Source: AEGEAN-183 sp964342745
Lineage (GTDB): Bacteria; Pseudomonadota; Gammaproteobacteria; Magnimaribacterales; Magnimaribacteraceae
NCBI GenBank assembly: GCA_964342745.1
Contig: CAYFFW010000012.1
Coordinates: forward strand, 1 to 37,853
Length of the DNA stretch: 37,853 bases
Reading direction: 5' to 3'
Positions within the stretch are counted from its first letter, which is position 1; each line of letters starts with the position of its first letter. Below are positions 8,453 to 16,835 of the stretch, piece after piece. The translations under genes and the position numbers were made by a program. The notes below the pieces were generated by a model, which was not told where the DNA came from, made no database searches, and saw only the letters and a program-made list of their open reading frames with translations.

Positions 8453-9232
8453 TTATCTTGAACCCTGTCCGTCATCTATTTTTATAAAAGTTCCTGTTAC
8501 ACACTCAGATGAAGGGGAAACTAAAAATAATAAAGTCGAATCCATTTGAGCTGGATCACATATTCTTTGTCTAGGAAATCCCTTACTTATATCTCCAATT
8601 CTTTCTAGCATTCCATCAAGCATCTCAGATGAAAAGCAGCCTGGAGCAATACAATTTACATTAATGTTGTATCTAGCCCATTCAGTAGCCAAAGCTTCTG
8701 TTAATCTGACCACACTTGCCTTGGTAATAGAATAAAGAGAAGCAGCTGATTGAGGGGTAGTATTGAAAGCAGCCATTGAGGAAATATTTACCATTCTTCC
8801 AGGCAAGTTCTTTTCAATCAATCTTCTAGCTACTTCATTAGAAAGCAGATAGGGTCCTACTAAATTTGTATCCACCACACTGTCAACTAACTCATCAGAT
8901 TGTTTAATAGCCCATTGGGCATCAGGTATTCCAGCATTATTAATTAGTGTGTCTACAACACCCAAAGAATCTTCGGCCATTTGAACAGCACTTCTTATGC
9001 TTTCTCTATTTGTCATATCAACAGGAATTGCTTCACAGATTCCTCCGTCATTTCTAATTTCATTAGCAAGATCTTCTAATTTTTCTTTTCTTCTAGCTGA
9101 GATGGCAACTTTAGCTCCACATTTAGCTAAAACTTTAGCAAACCTATAACCTAAACCTGAAGAGGCTCCTGTTACCAAAGCCACTTGATCACTTAAATCT
9201 AATGAAAAATTTGGATTTGAGAATTCTGACAT
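8453..9232 (-). CDS. Short-chain dehydrogenase/reductase
   Basis: A 259-residue classical SDR. The cofactor motif TGASSGLG is at 21-28, NNAG at 98-101, and the catalytic set is S151/S152, Y167 and K171 (SLYSITKAS). The basic residues in SARRKEKL after the second strand point to NADP(H). The PG motif near IAPGCFSSEM and the C-terminal GTFIKIDDGQGSR are normal for the family. Many relatives are named 3-oxoacyl-ACP reductase-like or gluconate dehydrogenase-like; the substrate cannot be assigned. It starts 9 bases after the YceI-like gene on the same strand, so the two are probably co-transcribed. Confidence 0.9.
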   Translation of the reverse strand: MSEFSNPNFSLDLSDQVALVTGASSGLGYRFAKVLAKCGAKVAISARRKEKLEDLANEIRNDGGICEAIPVDMTNRESIRSAVQMAEDSLGVVDTLINNAGIPDAQWAIKQSDELVDSVVDTNLVGPYLLSNEVARRLIEKNLPGRMVNISSMAAFNTTPQSAASLYSITKASVVRLTEALATEWARYNINVNCIAPGCFSSEMLDGMLERIGDISKGFPRQRICDPAQMDSTLLFLVSPSSECVTGTFIKIDDGQGSR

Positions 9233-9241
9233 TTTTTTCTC

Positions 9242-9829
9242 CTATTTACGAAAAGTTAATGAAAAGGTAACCGGCACTGATTTACTTATACTAGGCAGGC
9301 CTGCTATTGCCCTCAAAGACTCTATTCCATTAGATAGACCTAACCTATCTGCATTAAGAAGCACTGGTTTAAAAGATGAAACTAAAAAAGATGACTTATT
9401 CAGCCTTGTTACTGAAAGATGAATAGGAATAGAAAATTTTTTCCCTTTAAAGTCCAATTCTCCCCTGAAAATAAGATCAGAAGATTCACCATCTTTAATT
9501 AATAGAGTATTTTCTATATCTATATCAAATTTAAAAATAGCTTTAGGAAAAATTTCTGTTTCGAACAAAAGGTTGTTCATCCTTTCATTGCGAATAGGTA
9601 TTAAAGTTTCTAAGCTTGCAATATTAATAATAATCTCAGCTTCTCCATTTTCTTTTACACTTCCACTCAATTCTCTAAAAGTATGAATTTCTGCAATATC
9701 AGAAGCTTTTATAGAAAGAAAATGAAATTTTGAATCCTCATTAACAAGTTTCCATTCTGAAAATATAGCTGGCGAAAATATTAATAGAGTCCAAAAAAAT
9801 AATTGGGTTCTTGTGGCTAATATAAACAT
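9242..9829 (-). CDS. YceI-like secreted protein
   Basis: A 195-residue protein with an N-terminal hydrophobic signal (about residues 8-24, ending SPAIFSE). The rest matches the YceI lipocalin-like beta barrel: an opening WKLVNEDSKFHFLSIKA, a central INIASLETLIPIRNERMNN with LFETEIFPKAIFKF, and a closing ISKSVPVTFSLTF. The ETEIFPKAIF segment is characteristic. YceI proteins bind polyisoprenoid or other long amphipathic molecules in the periplasm; the ligand here is unknown. It heads a probable two-gene unit with the downstream SDR. Confidence 0.85.
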   Translation of the reverse strand: MFILATRTQLFFWTLLIFSPAIFSEWKLVNEDSKFHFLSIKASDIAEIHTFRELSGSVKENGEAEIIINIASLETLIPIRNERMNNLLFETEIFPKAIFKFDIDIENTLLIKDGESSDLIFRGELDFKGKKFSIPIHLSVTRLNKSSFLVSSFKPVLLNADRLGLSNGIESLRAIAGLPSISKSVPVTFSLTFRK

Positions 9830-9915
9830 ATTCTAATTTGTAAAATTATCATATCTTAAACAGCAAAATTAATGATAGATAAATATTAAATAAAAATAAG
9901 ATAAGATGTTATCCA

Positions 9916-10263
9916 ATGTTCTTTAAAAAGATACATAGTGCTTTCCTTAATTCTTTCCAAGGAATCCTTAATGCTTTAAAAGAAGAGTTTGCTTTCAAAG
10001 TAGAATTCTCTTTTTCTATTTTTTTAATTCCAGCTGCATTCTTTATAGGGAGCAATAGTTTAGAAATAATTCTATTAATAACAAGTACATTATTAATTCT
10101 ATTAATAGAACTACTTAATACTTCCTTAGAGACAACCTTAAATAGGATAGGGTTAGAAAAAAACAATCTAACAAAATATGCAAAAGATTTAGGTTCCGGT
10201 GCAGTTCTTATTTCACTATTAATTTGGTTAACTACTTGGGGTTTAATAGTTTTTTCTAGTTAA
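9916..10263 (+). CDS. dgkA: Diacylglycerol kinase, prokaryotic
   Basis: A 115-residue integral membrane protein that phosphorylates diacylglycerol for phospholipid recycling. Three hydrophobic helices are visible, with an amphipathic N-terminus. The family active-site motif is present as IELLNTSLETTLNRIG, giving E65, N68 and E72, followed by KYAKDLGSGAVL, the other conserved segment. The length is slightly below the E. coli enzyme. The start ATG at 9916 is the only good choice. It is transcribed away from the YceI-SDR pair. Confidence 0.93.
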   Translation: MFFKKIHSAFLNSFQGILNALKEEFAFKVEFSFSIFLIPAAFFIGSNSLEIILLITSTLLILLIELLNTSLETTLNRIGLEKNNLTKYAKDLGSGAVLISLLIWLTTWGLIVFSS

Positions 10264-10346
10264 CAAAGTCGGAAGAATATAAGAATTCAAGGATAATTAA
10301 AGATCTAGAGAACTACTGAAAAACTCTTCAAATCAACCTGAATCTG

Positions 10347-10352
10347 TATAAT
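10347..10352 (+). promoter_or_regulatory. Candidate -10 box upstream of folE
   Basis: The 119-base gap between dgkA and folE contains a perfect TATAAT followed by GCG, 31 bases before the folE ATG. That fits a short leader. No convincing TTGACA-like -35 lies 16-18 bases upstream. The rest of the gap shows no hairpin or riboswitch that I can recognise. Confidence 0.4.
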
Positions 10353-10382
10353 GCGCTCTAAATAACTAATTCATATCTAAAA

Positions 10383-10997
10383 ATGAAAAAAGCTTCACAA
10401 AAAAAAATTAGCACTATTAGAAATAAACCCTCTAGAAAAGAGGCCGAAGAAGCAGTAAAAGTACTAATAAAGTGGGCCGGCGATAACCCCGAAAGAGAGG
10501 GTTTATTAGAAACTCCCAAGCGGGTTGTTAACTCTTATAGAGAATTTTTTAGCGGTTATGAGAGTAAACCAGAACAGATCTTGTCTAAAACATTCGATGA
10601 AGTGGAAGGTTATGATGAAATGGTTATTGTTAGAGACATAGCTATTGAGTCTCATTGCGAACACCACATGGTTCCTTTTATTGGCACTGCACACATAGGA
10701 TATATTCCTGATAAACGTATAGTGGGAATAAGTAAACTAGCTAGAATTGCTGATGTTTTTGCAAAACGCCTCCAAACTCAAGAAACAATGACAGCTCAAA
10801 TTGCTGATACTATAAACGAGGTTCTGAAACCAAAAGGCGTTGCTGTAGTTATTGATGCCCAACATCAATGCATGACGACTCGGGGAACGCACAAAACAGA
10901 AAGCAGTACTATTACTAGTAGAATGCTTGGTTTATTTCGAACTAATTCAAATACAAGAAATGAGTTTATGAATCTCATAAATTCTGCCAACAAATAA
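10383..10997 (+). CDS. folE: GTP cyclohydrolase I
   Basis: A 204-residue enzyme that converts GTP to dihydroneopterin triphosphate, the first step of folate (and pterin) synthesis. The zinc ligands are visible: C92 and H95 in ESHCEHHMVPF, and C163 in AQHQCMTTRGTHK. The GISKLARIADVFAKRLQTQE segment and the C-terminal SRMLGLFR are family hallmarks. The basic N-terminus (MKKASQKKIS) is a short extension. The Maf gene follows after 12 bases, so the two likely share a transcript. Folate supply is relevant to the GcvT-family proteins at the far end of the window, but there is no linkage. Confidence 0.97.
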   Translation: MKKASQKKISTIRNKPSRKEAEEAVKVLIKWAGDNPEREGLLETPKRVVNSYREFFSGYESKPEQILSKTFDEVEGYDEMVIVRDIAIESHCEHHMVPFIGTAHIGYIPDKRIVGISKLARIADVFAKRLQTQETMTAQIADTINEVLKPKGVAVVIDAQHQCMTTRGTHKTESSTITSRMLGLFRTNSNTRNEFMNLINSANK

Positions 10998-11009
10998 AAG
11001 CTTTAAAAC

Positions 11010-11621
11010 TTGCCTTCTCAAGAAGCGATTAATTCAGAATATTTTATTCTTGCTTCGGGTTCTGAAATAAGAAAGAAGATTCTTTCTTCTCAAGGATTTA
11101 ACTTTATGGTTAAAAGTCCTGAGGTTGATGAAGAAAATCTCAAGAAGAAACTCACAAACCTTCCTTTTGAAAGTAGAGCAGAAGCTCTAGCTGAAGCTAA
11201 AGCAAAAGAAGTCAGCCATAAAAACATGGGTACATACGTAGTTGGGGCTGACCAGATGTGCGTTTGCGATAATAAGATTTTTAATAAACCTGGAAATAAA
11301 GAGATAGCCTTACAGAATTTAAGTGTTTTGTCAGGAAAAGTTCACTATCAATACAGCGGTATTAGCATCTGTCTTGGAGGTAAGGTGGTTTGGTCTTTTT
11401 GTGATATTTCCAGTTTAACAATGAAAAAGCTATCTAAAGAGGAGTTAATATCTTACATTGAAAAAGATAAACCTTATTCTTGTGCGGGTTCCTATAAATA
11501 TGAATCTTACGGAGCTGACCTTTTCTCAGAAGTTAAAGGATCTAAGTTTTCTATTTTAGGTCTAGCACTTAAACCTCTAATGTGTGCTTTTGATGAACTT
11601 AAAGTTTCTTTTAAAAAATAA
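11010..11621 (+). CDS. Maf-like nucleotide pyrophosphatase
   Basis: A 203-residue Maf/HAM1-superfamily protein. It opens with YFILASGSEIRKKILSSQGF, matching the family's phosphate-binding LASxSxxRxxLL motif, and carries VVGADQMC (catalytic Asp region) and the RAEALAEAKAKEV helix. Relatives hydrolyse non-canonical or modified nucleoside triphosphates such as dTTP, UTP or m7GTP. The canonical motif after LASGS is usually SPRR; here it is EIRK. The first possible start in frame is TTG at 11010, 12 bases after folE; I see no ATG start before the first conserved motif. It converges with cfa, leaving only 3 bases between stops. Confidence 0.85.
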   Translation: MPSQEAINSEYFILASGSEIRKKILSSQGFNFMVKSPEVDEENLKKKLTNLPFESRAEALAEAKAKEVSHKNMGTYVVGADQMCVCDNKIFNKPGNKEIALQNLSVLSGKVHYQYSGISICLGGKVVWSFCDISSLTMKKLSKEELISYIEKDKPYSCAGSYKYESYGADLFSEVKGSKFSILGLALKPLMCAFDELKVSFKK

Positions 11622-11624
11622 TAC

Positions 11625-12746
11625 TTATCTATAAGTTTGAATTGACCTTTCAGAGCCTTCTATAGAAAACAATATCTGCCATAGTTGAAGACTTCTAGAT
11701 CGAAAATTTGCAGCACTAGATAACAACCAATAAGTCCACATTCTATAAAATTCATTGTCATACTTAGATTTAAGATGCTCATAATTATTCACAAAGTTTT
11801 CATACCAACACATCAAGGTTTTGTCGTAGTGAGGTCCAATATTATGCCAATCATCAAATATAAAAAGACCTTCACTTGCTCTAGAAATCTGCTCCGCTGA
11901 AGGCATCATTCCATTGGGGAATATATATTTTTCTATCCAAGGGTCAGTTGTAGTAGTTGATTCATTCCCCCCGATGGTGTGTAAAAGAAAAGCACCATCA
12001 TCTTTTAAGCAATTTCTAGCTACTTCAAAATACTCTCTATAATTTTTATATCCCACTGCTTCAAACATTCCAATTGAATAAATGGCATCGAATTTTTCAT
12101 TTAAATCACGATAATCAACTAACCTAAAATCTACATCCATGTTGTCAGAATTTTGTTTTGCATAGTCTATCTGTTCTTTAGAAATAGTTATACCAACAAC
12201 ACTTACACCATAATTATTAGCAAAATGCTTAGCTGCACCACCCCAACCACAACCTATATCTAACACCTTCATTCCTTGTTTAAGGTTTAATTTCTTTGCT
12301 ACAAGATCTAGCTTAGCTAATTGAGATTCCTCTAAAGTTGAAACTCCTTTACTCCAATAACCGCATGTATACATCATGGTTTTATCGAGCATAAGAGAAA
12401 AAAGATCATTCCCAATATCATAATGATGCTCGCCGACCTGAAAAGCTCTTGAGATAGATTGTAAATTTCTTATCTTACTTTTTACTCTCCCTATAAATAG
12501 AGGAATACCCCTTACTTCATTAGCAATTCCTCTTCTGAGGATTCTTTCAAAAAAAAGGTCTAATCGATCACAATCGAACCAGCCCTTCATATAGCTTTCT
12601 CCAAAGCCTAAAGTTCCATTAAATAAAACACTTTTATATAAATCAGGGTTATGCACCCTAATGTCCCAAGGTCTGTCCCCATTTACCTCAATATCCACTG
12701 AATTCAGGAACTCTGTATACTTATCTAGTAGTATTTTATTAAGCAT
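11625..12746 (-). CDS. cfa: Cyclopropane-fatty-acyl-phospholipid synthase family methyltransferase
   Basis: A 373-residue SAM-dependent enzyme of the CFA synthase family, which adds a methylene bridge across double bonds in membrane phospholipids. The N-terminal lipid-binding part contains LGFGESYMKGWFDCDRLDLF. The methyltransferase core has HYDIGNDLFSLMLDKTMMYTCGYW, the SAM motif VLDIGCGWGG (161-170), YRDLNEKFDAIYSIGMFEAVG and HTIGGN. The length is close to the E. coli enzyme. It is divergent from the monooxygenase operon. Related family members form mycolic-type or methyl-branched lipids, but the full set of motifs favours ordinary CFA synthase. Confidence 0.93.
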   Translation of the reverse strand: MLNKILLDKYTEFLNSVDIEVNGDRPWDIRVHNPDLYKSVLFNGTLGFGESYMKGWFDCDRLDLFFERILRRGIANEVRGIPLFIGRVKSKIRNLQSISRAFQVGEHHYDIGNDLFSLMLDKTMMYTCGYWSKGVSTLEESQLAKLDLVAKKLNLKQGMKVLDIGCGWGGAAKHFANNYGVSVVGITISKEQIDYAKQNSDNMDVDFRLVDYRDLNEKFDAIYSIGMFEAVGYKNYREYFEVARNCLKDDGAFLLHTIGGNESTTTTDPWIEKYIFPNGMMPSAEQISRASEGLFIFDDWHNIGPHYDKTLMCWYENFVNNYEHLKSKYDNEFYRMWTYWLLSSAANFRSRSLQLWQILFSIEGSERSIQTYR

Positions 12747-12763
12747 CTAAAATCCATTCTAAA

Positions 12764-12792
12764 TTGATTTAAGTTATAAAATAAACTAAATT
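12764..12792 (+). promoter_or_regulatory. Weak promoter candidate for the monooxygenase operon
   Basis: In the gap between the divergent cfa and monooxygenase genes, TTGATT and TAAATT are separated by 17 bases. Each matches 4 of 6 consensus bases. The AT-rich setting makes this only a suggestion. Confidence 0.25.
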
Positions 12793-12832
12793 TTACTTTG
12801 GATTCTTGCTTAAGTACTTTAAAGGGGAGTTA

Positions 12833-12840
12833 GAGGGAGA
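12833..12840 (+). promoter_or_regulatory. Ribosome binding site fixing the monooxygenase start
   Basis: GAGGGAGA lies just before the ATG at 12842, with 5 bases between GAGG and the ATG. It favours this ATG over the in-frame TTG at 12806, which has no such site. Confidence 0.7.
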
Positions 12841-12841
12841 T

Positions 12842-14755
12842 ATGAGTGAACCTAATATAGATAGAAAGCATAATCAGGCCGAAGAATTAAACTTTGATCC
12901 TGAATTTTTAGCTGAGAAATATTTACTTGAAAGAGACAAGCGTCTTAGAGAAGACGGTAATGACCAATATCTTGAAGTAAAGGGAGAGTTCTCCTACTTT
13001 GTTGAAGATCCATACATAGCTCAAGAAATATCTAGAGAGCCTCTTGAAGATGAAGTGGAAGTTATAATTATTGGCGGTGGATTTGGCGGCATGTTAGCAG
13101 CTGCTAGATTAAGAGAAGCTGGAATAGAAGACTTTAGGATTATTGAAAAAGGGGGAGACTTTGGGGGAACTTGGTATTGGAATAGATACCCTGGAGCGTC
13201 TTGTGATATTGAATCATATGTTTATTTTCCTTTACTTGAAGAAACAGGCTTTATCCCCAAAAAGAAATATACCGATGCTCCAGAAACTCTTGAATATTGT
13301 CGAATACTCTCAAAAAAATATAAACTTTATGAGAATGCATGTTTTCAAACTGAAGTAACTTCTTCAAAGTGGGATGAAGAAACCCAAAGATGGATTATTG
13401 AAACAAATAAAAAAGACAGAATGAAAGCCAAGTATGTCGTTCACTCTAATGGCCCCTTAAACAGACCAAAACTTCCTGCGATAAAAGGTATAAACGACTA
13501 TAAAGGCCACACTTTTCATACTAGTAGGTGGGATTATAAATATACCGGTGGCTCTTCCCATGGAAACTTATCAAACTTAAAGGATAAAAGAATTGCTGTT
13601 ATAGGTACAGGTGCCACTGCAGTGCAATGCGTACCACACTTAGGTGAGGCAGCAGAAAAACTCTATGTCTTTCAAAGAACCCCCTCTTCTATTGATGTAA
13701 GAAATAACAAACAAACAGATGCAAATTGGTTAACTAGTCAAAAACCTGGCTGGCATAACGAAAGAAGAAACAACTTCGAGTCTCTTTTAACAGGTGCTCC
13801 TATAAAAGAAGATTTAGTTTCTGATGGTTGGACTGAAGCTTTTAGGCTTCTTTTTGGAAGCGTGAGGGCCAAAGCACCTTCTAAATTGAAGATGTTATCC
13901 TGGGCTCTAACTTCAATTGCCTCTCCGGAAATGTATAAAATTGGTCTGAAACAACACATGACAAATAGAGCCATGGCTCATATGGATATAAGGAATGCCA
14001 TGCAAATGGCTGATTATCAAAAAATGGAGATGGTTAGATCTAGAGCTGATGAAGTGGTTCAAGACAAAGAAACAGCTGAATCATTAAAGCCTTACTATAA
14101 TCAATTTTGTAAAAGACCTTGTTTCCATGATGAGTACCTTCAAACTTTCAACCTTCCTAATGTTGAACTTATAGATACCGATGGTAGGGGTTTGAGTAAA
14201 ATTTCTGAAAAAGGAATTGTATTTGAAGGAAAAGAATACGAAGTAGACTGTATTATTTTTGCTACCGGGTTTGAAGTTGGGACTGATTACAGCAGAAGAG
14301 CTGGTTATCAAATATATGGAGTAGACGGAGTCTCTATTTCAGAAAAATGGCAAGCTGGTCTATCTACATTTCACGGAATGCATTCAAAAGGATTCCCAAA
14401 CTGTTTCTTTTTTGGTCCAGCTCAATCCGGCTTTACTGCTACTTATACTTATTCATTAGACGAACAAAGTATTCATTTAGCATACATCCTTAAATCAGCA
14501 AAAGAAAAGGGATTTTCCAGAATAGAAGCTTCCCAAGAAGCTGAAGATAAGTGGGTACAAACAATTATAGAAAAAGCACGACTTACTGCTGATTTTCAAG
14601 AAAAATGTACTCCTGGTTACTATAATAATGAAGGTAAGGTTAACCAAAATCCACAAAATAATACTTATGGAGCTGGTCCAATTGAGTTCTTTGCTCTAAT
14701 GAAGAAATGGAGATCGAAGGGGGCCCTGGAAGGCCTAGAGTTAACTAACCCGTAA
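12842..14755 (+). CDS. Baeyer-Villiger-type flavin monooxygenase
   Basis: A 637-residue protein from the ATG with a clear ribosome site. The FAD motif GGGFGG is at 78-83, the second nucleotide motif GTGATA at 255-260, and between them the Baeyer-Villiger fingerprint reads YKGHTFHTSRWD (220-231; pattern F/Y-x-G-x-x-x-H-x-x-x-W-D). GGTWYWNRYPGASCDIES is also typical. About 75 residues precede the FAD motif, as in the longer members of the class such as 4-hydroxyacetophenone monooxygenase. It probably inserts oxygen next to a carbonyl, using NADPH and O2; the natural ketone is unknown. A GNAT gene follows after 15 bases and then an aldehyde dehydrogenase. Confidence 0.9.
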   Translation: MSEPNIDRKHNQAEELNFDPEFLAEKYLLERDKRLREDGNDQYLEVKGEFSYFVEDPYIAQEISREPLEDEVEVIIIGGGFGGMLAAARLREAGIEDFRIIEKGGDFGGTWYWNRYPGASCDIESYVYFPLLEETGFIPKKKYTDAPETLEYCRILSKKYKLYENACFQTEVTSSKWDEETQRWIIETNKKDRMKAKYVVHSNGPLNRPKLPAIKGINDYKGHTFHTSRWDYKYTGGSSHGNLSNLKDKRIAVIGTGATAVQCVPHLGEAAEKLYVFQRTPSSIDVRNNKQTDANWLTSQKPGWHNERRNNFESLLTGAPIKEDLVSDGWTEAFRLLFGSVRAKAPSKLKMLSWALTSIASPEMYKIGLKQHMTNRAMAHMDIRNAMQMADYQKMEMVRSRADEVVQDKETAESLKPYYNQFCKRPCFHDEYLQTFNLPNVELIDTDGRGLSKISEKGIVFEGKEYEVDCIIFATGFEVGTDYSRRAGYQIYGVDGVSISEKWQAGLSTFHGMHSKGFPNCFFFGPAQSGFTATYTYSLDEQSIHLAYILKSAKEKGFSRIEASQEAEDKWVQTIIEKARLTADFQEKCTPGYYNNEGKVNQNPQNNTYGAGPIEFFALMKKWRSKGALEGLELTNP

Positions 14756-14770
14756 ATAAAAGTTTATCTT

Positions 14771-15271
14771 GTGGACATTCTTAATCTCACTCAACCGGTT
14801 AGTGAGAAAGAAGTTAGAGAAATGCACATTATTAATCAGGAAAATATTCCTGAAGTTGGTGGCCTACCGGAAATAAAGGATTTTGGTGACCGTGTTTCTT
14901 GGTCTGCAAATATCTTTGTTTATAAATATGAAGATGTTATAAAGGCTTTTGTGTTATGTATGCGTGAAGGAATGCCTTATAAGTCACCAAATTACGAATA
15001 TATTTCAAATGAATACAAAAAGTTCTTATATGTTGATCGAATAGCAGTTCAAGAGAAATTTCGAAGACAAGGAATAGCTGAAGAGATTTACTTAACTGTT
15101 ATAAATGAAGGGAAAAGAAATAATCTAGATATTCTTTGTGAGGTTAATACTAAGCCTTCCAATGAGCCTTCCCTGACCTTCCATCAAAAAATGGGTTTTG
15201 AAGAAATAGGAACTAATGACTTTGAAAAAAATAGTGTCGTTTATCTAAGAAGGCCTTTCTCTAAGAAATGA
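14771..15271 (+). CDS. GNAT-family N-acetyltransferase
   Basis: A 166-residue protein with the GNAT core. YVDRIAVQEKFRRQGIAEEI supplies strand 4 and the acetyl-CoA-binding Q/RxxGx(A/G) loop (RRQGIA), and FHQKMGFEEIG is the usual closing motif. The acceptor could be an amine, amino acid or protein and cannot be predicted. The start is GTG at 14771, 15 bases after the monooxygenase stop. Its stop overlaps the next start as ATGA, so its translation is likely coupled to the aldehyde dehydrogenase. Confidence 0.82.
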   Translation: MDILNLTQPVSEKEVREMHIINQENIPEVGGLPEIKDFGDRVSWSANIFVYKYEDVIKAFVLCMREGMPYKSPNYEYISNEYKKFLYVDRIAVQEKFRRQGIAEEIYLTVINEGKRNNLDILCEVNTKPSNEPSLTFHQKMGFEEIGTNDFEKNSVVYLRRPFSKK

Positions 15272-16824
15272 GTACCGAATTCCACAAAATATTCACAGTG
15301 GATCCCTTTAAGGGAATGAAAAAAAATGATCTTGGAGAAGTTTGTAACCTGAATAATGGAAGATGGATAAGAGGCAAATCATTTAGAACAGATATACCTG
15401 ATCCGCTGAATGGAGAAGATTTCTTAAGTATCCCCGATACGTTTGAATATTTAGATTATATAAATAACTTAGATATTTGCCCCAAGAGCGGTCTACATAA
15501 TCCTTTAAAGAATGTAGAAAGGTATTTAATGTTGGGAAAGGTTTGTACCAAAGCTGCTGAGATATTAAGAAATGTTGAAGTAGAAAATTACTTTACTAAA
15601 CTAATTCAAAGGGTAATGCCAAAAAGCAACACTCAATGTCTAGGTGAGGTTACTGTAACAAGAATTTTTTTAGAGAATTTCTCAGGTGATAATGTAAGGT
15701 TTCTGGCAAGAAGTTTTTCTAATCCTGGTGACCATTTTGGGCAAGAATCTTCTGGTTATAGATGGCCATTTGGTTCAGTTTGCATAATTGCACCATTTAA
15801 TTTCCCTCTTGAAATTCCTGCACTTCAAGTTATGGGCGCTTTATTTATGGGTAATAGACCTTTAGTAAAGGTTGATTCAAAAGTTAGTGTTGTTTTTGAA
15901 CAATTCTTAAGGTTGTTAATTTACTGTGGATTGCCTCCTGAAGACGTTGATTTAATTCATTGTAAAGGTGAGGTTATGGGCGAGCTTATAGAAAAAGGTA
16001 AGCACAAAATCAGACTATTACAATTCACTGGTTCAAAAGAAGTGGCAGATAAATTAGCAATTACTTGTAGAGGTAAAATTAAAATAGAAGATGCTGGTTT
16101 TGATTGGAAAATTATTGGGCCTGATTACAACCCAGAATGGTCAGAATATGTAGCTTGGCAAGCTGATGAAGATGCTTATAACGCTTCAGGACAAAAATGT
16201 TCAGCGCAAAGTATTTTGTTTGTTCATGAGAACTGGGAAAAAGATCTTATTCCAAAATTAGTTACCTTAGCCTCCAAGCGAAAATTAGAAAATCTAGATA
16301 TTGGACCTGTGCTAACTTGGTCGAATTCACAAATAAAAGACCACCTTGATTCCTTGCTTAAAATAAAGGGGTCTAAGTTATTATTTGGTGGAAAGGAATT
16401 AAATGATCATTCAATACCTACTAACTATGGGTCTATTCAACCAACTGCAGTTCAAGTTCCCATTAAAGAGCTTTTAACAACTAACTTTGAACTAATAACA
16501 AAAGAAGTCTTTGGACCTTTTCAGGTAATAGTATCCTTTTCAGATAAAGAAATTAATCAGATGAAGAAGGTTCTTGAAAAAATAACTCAAAACTTAACTG
16601 CCGCTATAGTTAGTGATGATACTTTTTTTCAACAAGATATATTAGCTAACACTGTTAACGGAACTACCTATACTGGAATGAAGGCGAGAACAACAGGAGC
16701 ACCCCAAAATCATTGGTTTGGGCCCTCAGGTGATCCAAGATCAGCTGGAATTGGAACTCCAGAGGCTATTATTAATACTTGGAGTGCACACAGAGAAATA
16801 ATTAAAGATACTGGTCCTCAATAG
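15268..16824 (+). CDS. Aldehyde dehydrogenase, ALDH12-like (glutamate semialdehyde dehydrogenase type)
   Basis: A 518-residue ALDH. The catalytic cysteine is C311 in NASGQKCSAQS, the oxyanion Asn is N178 in APFNFPLE, and the cofactor lysine is K201. The segment holding the general-base glutamate reads KIEDAGFDWKIIGPD (E274) instead of the usual ELGGK. From memory this form, together with LLFGGKELNDHSIP and TTGAPQNHWFGPSGDPR, is characteristic of ALDH12, the plant and protist delta-1-pyrroline-5-carboxylate dehydrogenase. I infer NAD-dependent oxidation of glutamate 5-semialdehyde (proline catabolism) or a related semialdehyde. It is the last gene of the operon; its start overlaps the GNAT stop. 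No proline dehydrogenase gene is in the window. Confidence 0.85.
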   Translation: MSTEFHKIFTVDPFKGMKKNDLGEVCNLNNGRWIRGKSFRTDIPDPLNGEDFLSIPDTFEYLDYINNLDICPKSGLHNPLKNVERYLMLGKVCTKAAEILRNVEVENYFTKLIQRVMPKSNTQCLGEVTVTRIFLENFSGDNVRFLARSFSNPGDHFGQESSGYRWPFGSVCIIAPFNFPLEIPALQVMGALFMGNRPLVKVDSKVSVVFEQFLRLLIYCGLPPEDVDLIHCKGEVMGELIEKGKHKIRLLQFTGSKEVADKLAITCRGKIKIEDAGFDWKIIGPDYNPEWSEYVAWQADEDAYNASGQKCSAQSILFVHENWEKDLIPKLVTLASKRKLENLDIGPVLTWSNSQIKDHLDSLLKIKGSKLLFGGKELNDHSIPTNYGSIQPTAVQVPIKELLTTNFELITKEVFGPFQVIVSFSDKEINQMKKVLEKITQNLTAAIVSDDTFFQQDILANTVNGTTYTGMKARTTGAPQNHWFGPSGDPRSAGIGTPEAIINTWSAHREIIKDTGPQ

Positions 16825-16835
16825 GAGTTATCTGC

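Noticed and set aside
9909..10166. An 85-residue minus-strand frame opposite dgkA
   Set aside because: The plus strand has all diacylglycerol kinase motifs; this is its shadow.
12806..12841. TTG start for the monooxygenase at 12806
   Set aside because: The ATG at 12842 has a good GAGGGAGA site at the right distance; the TTG has none.
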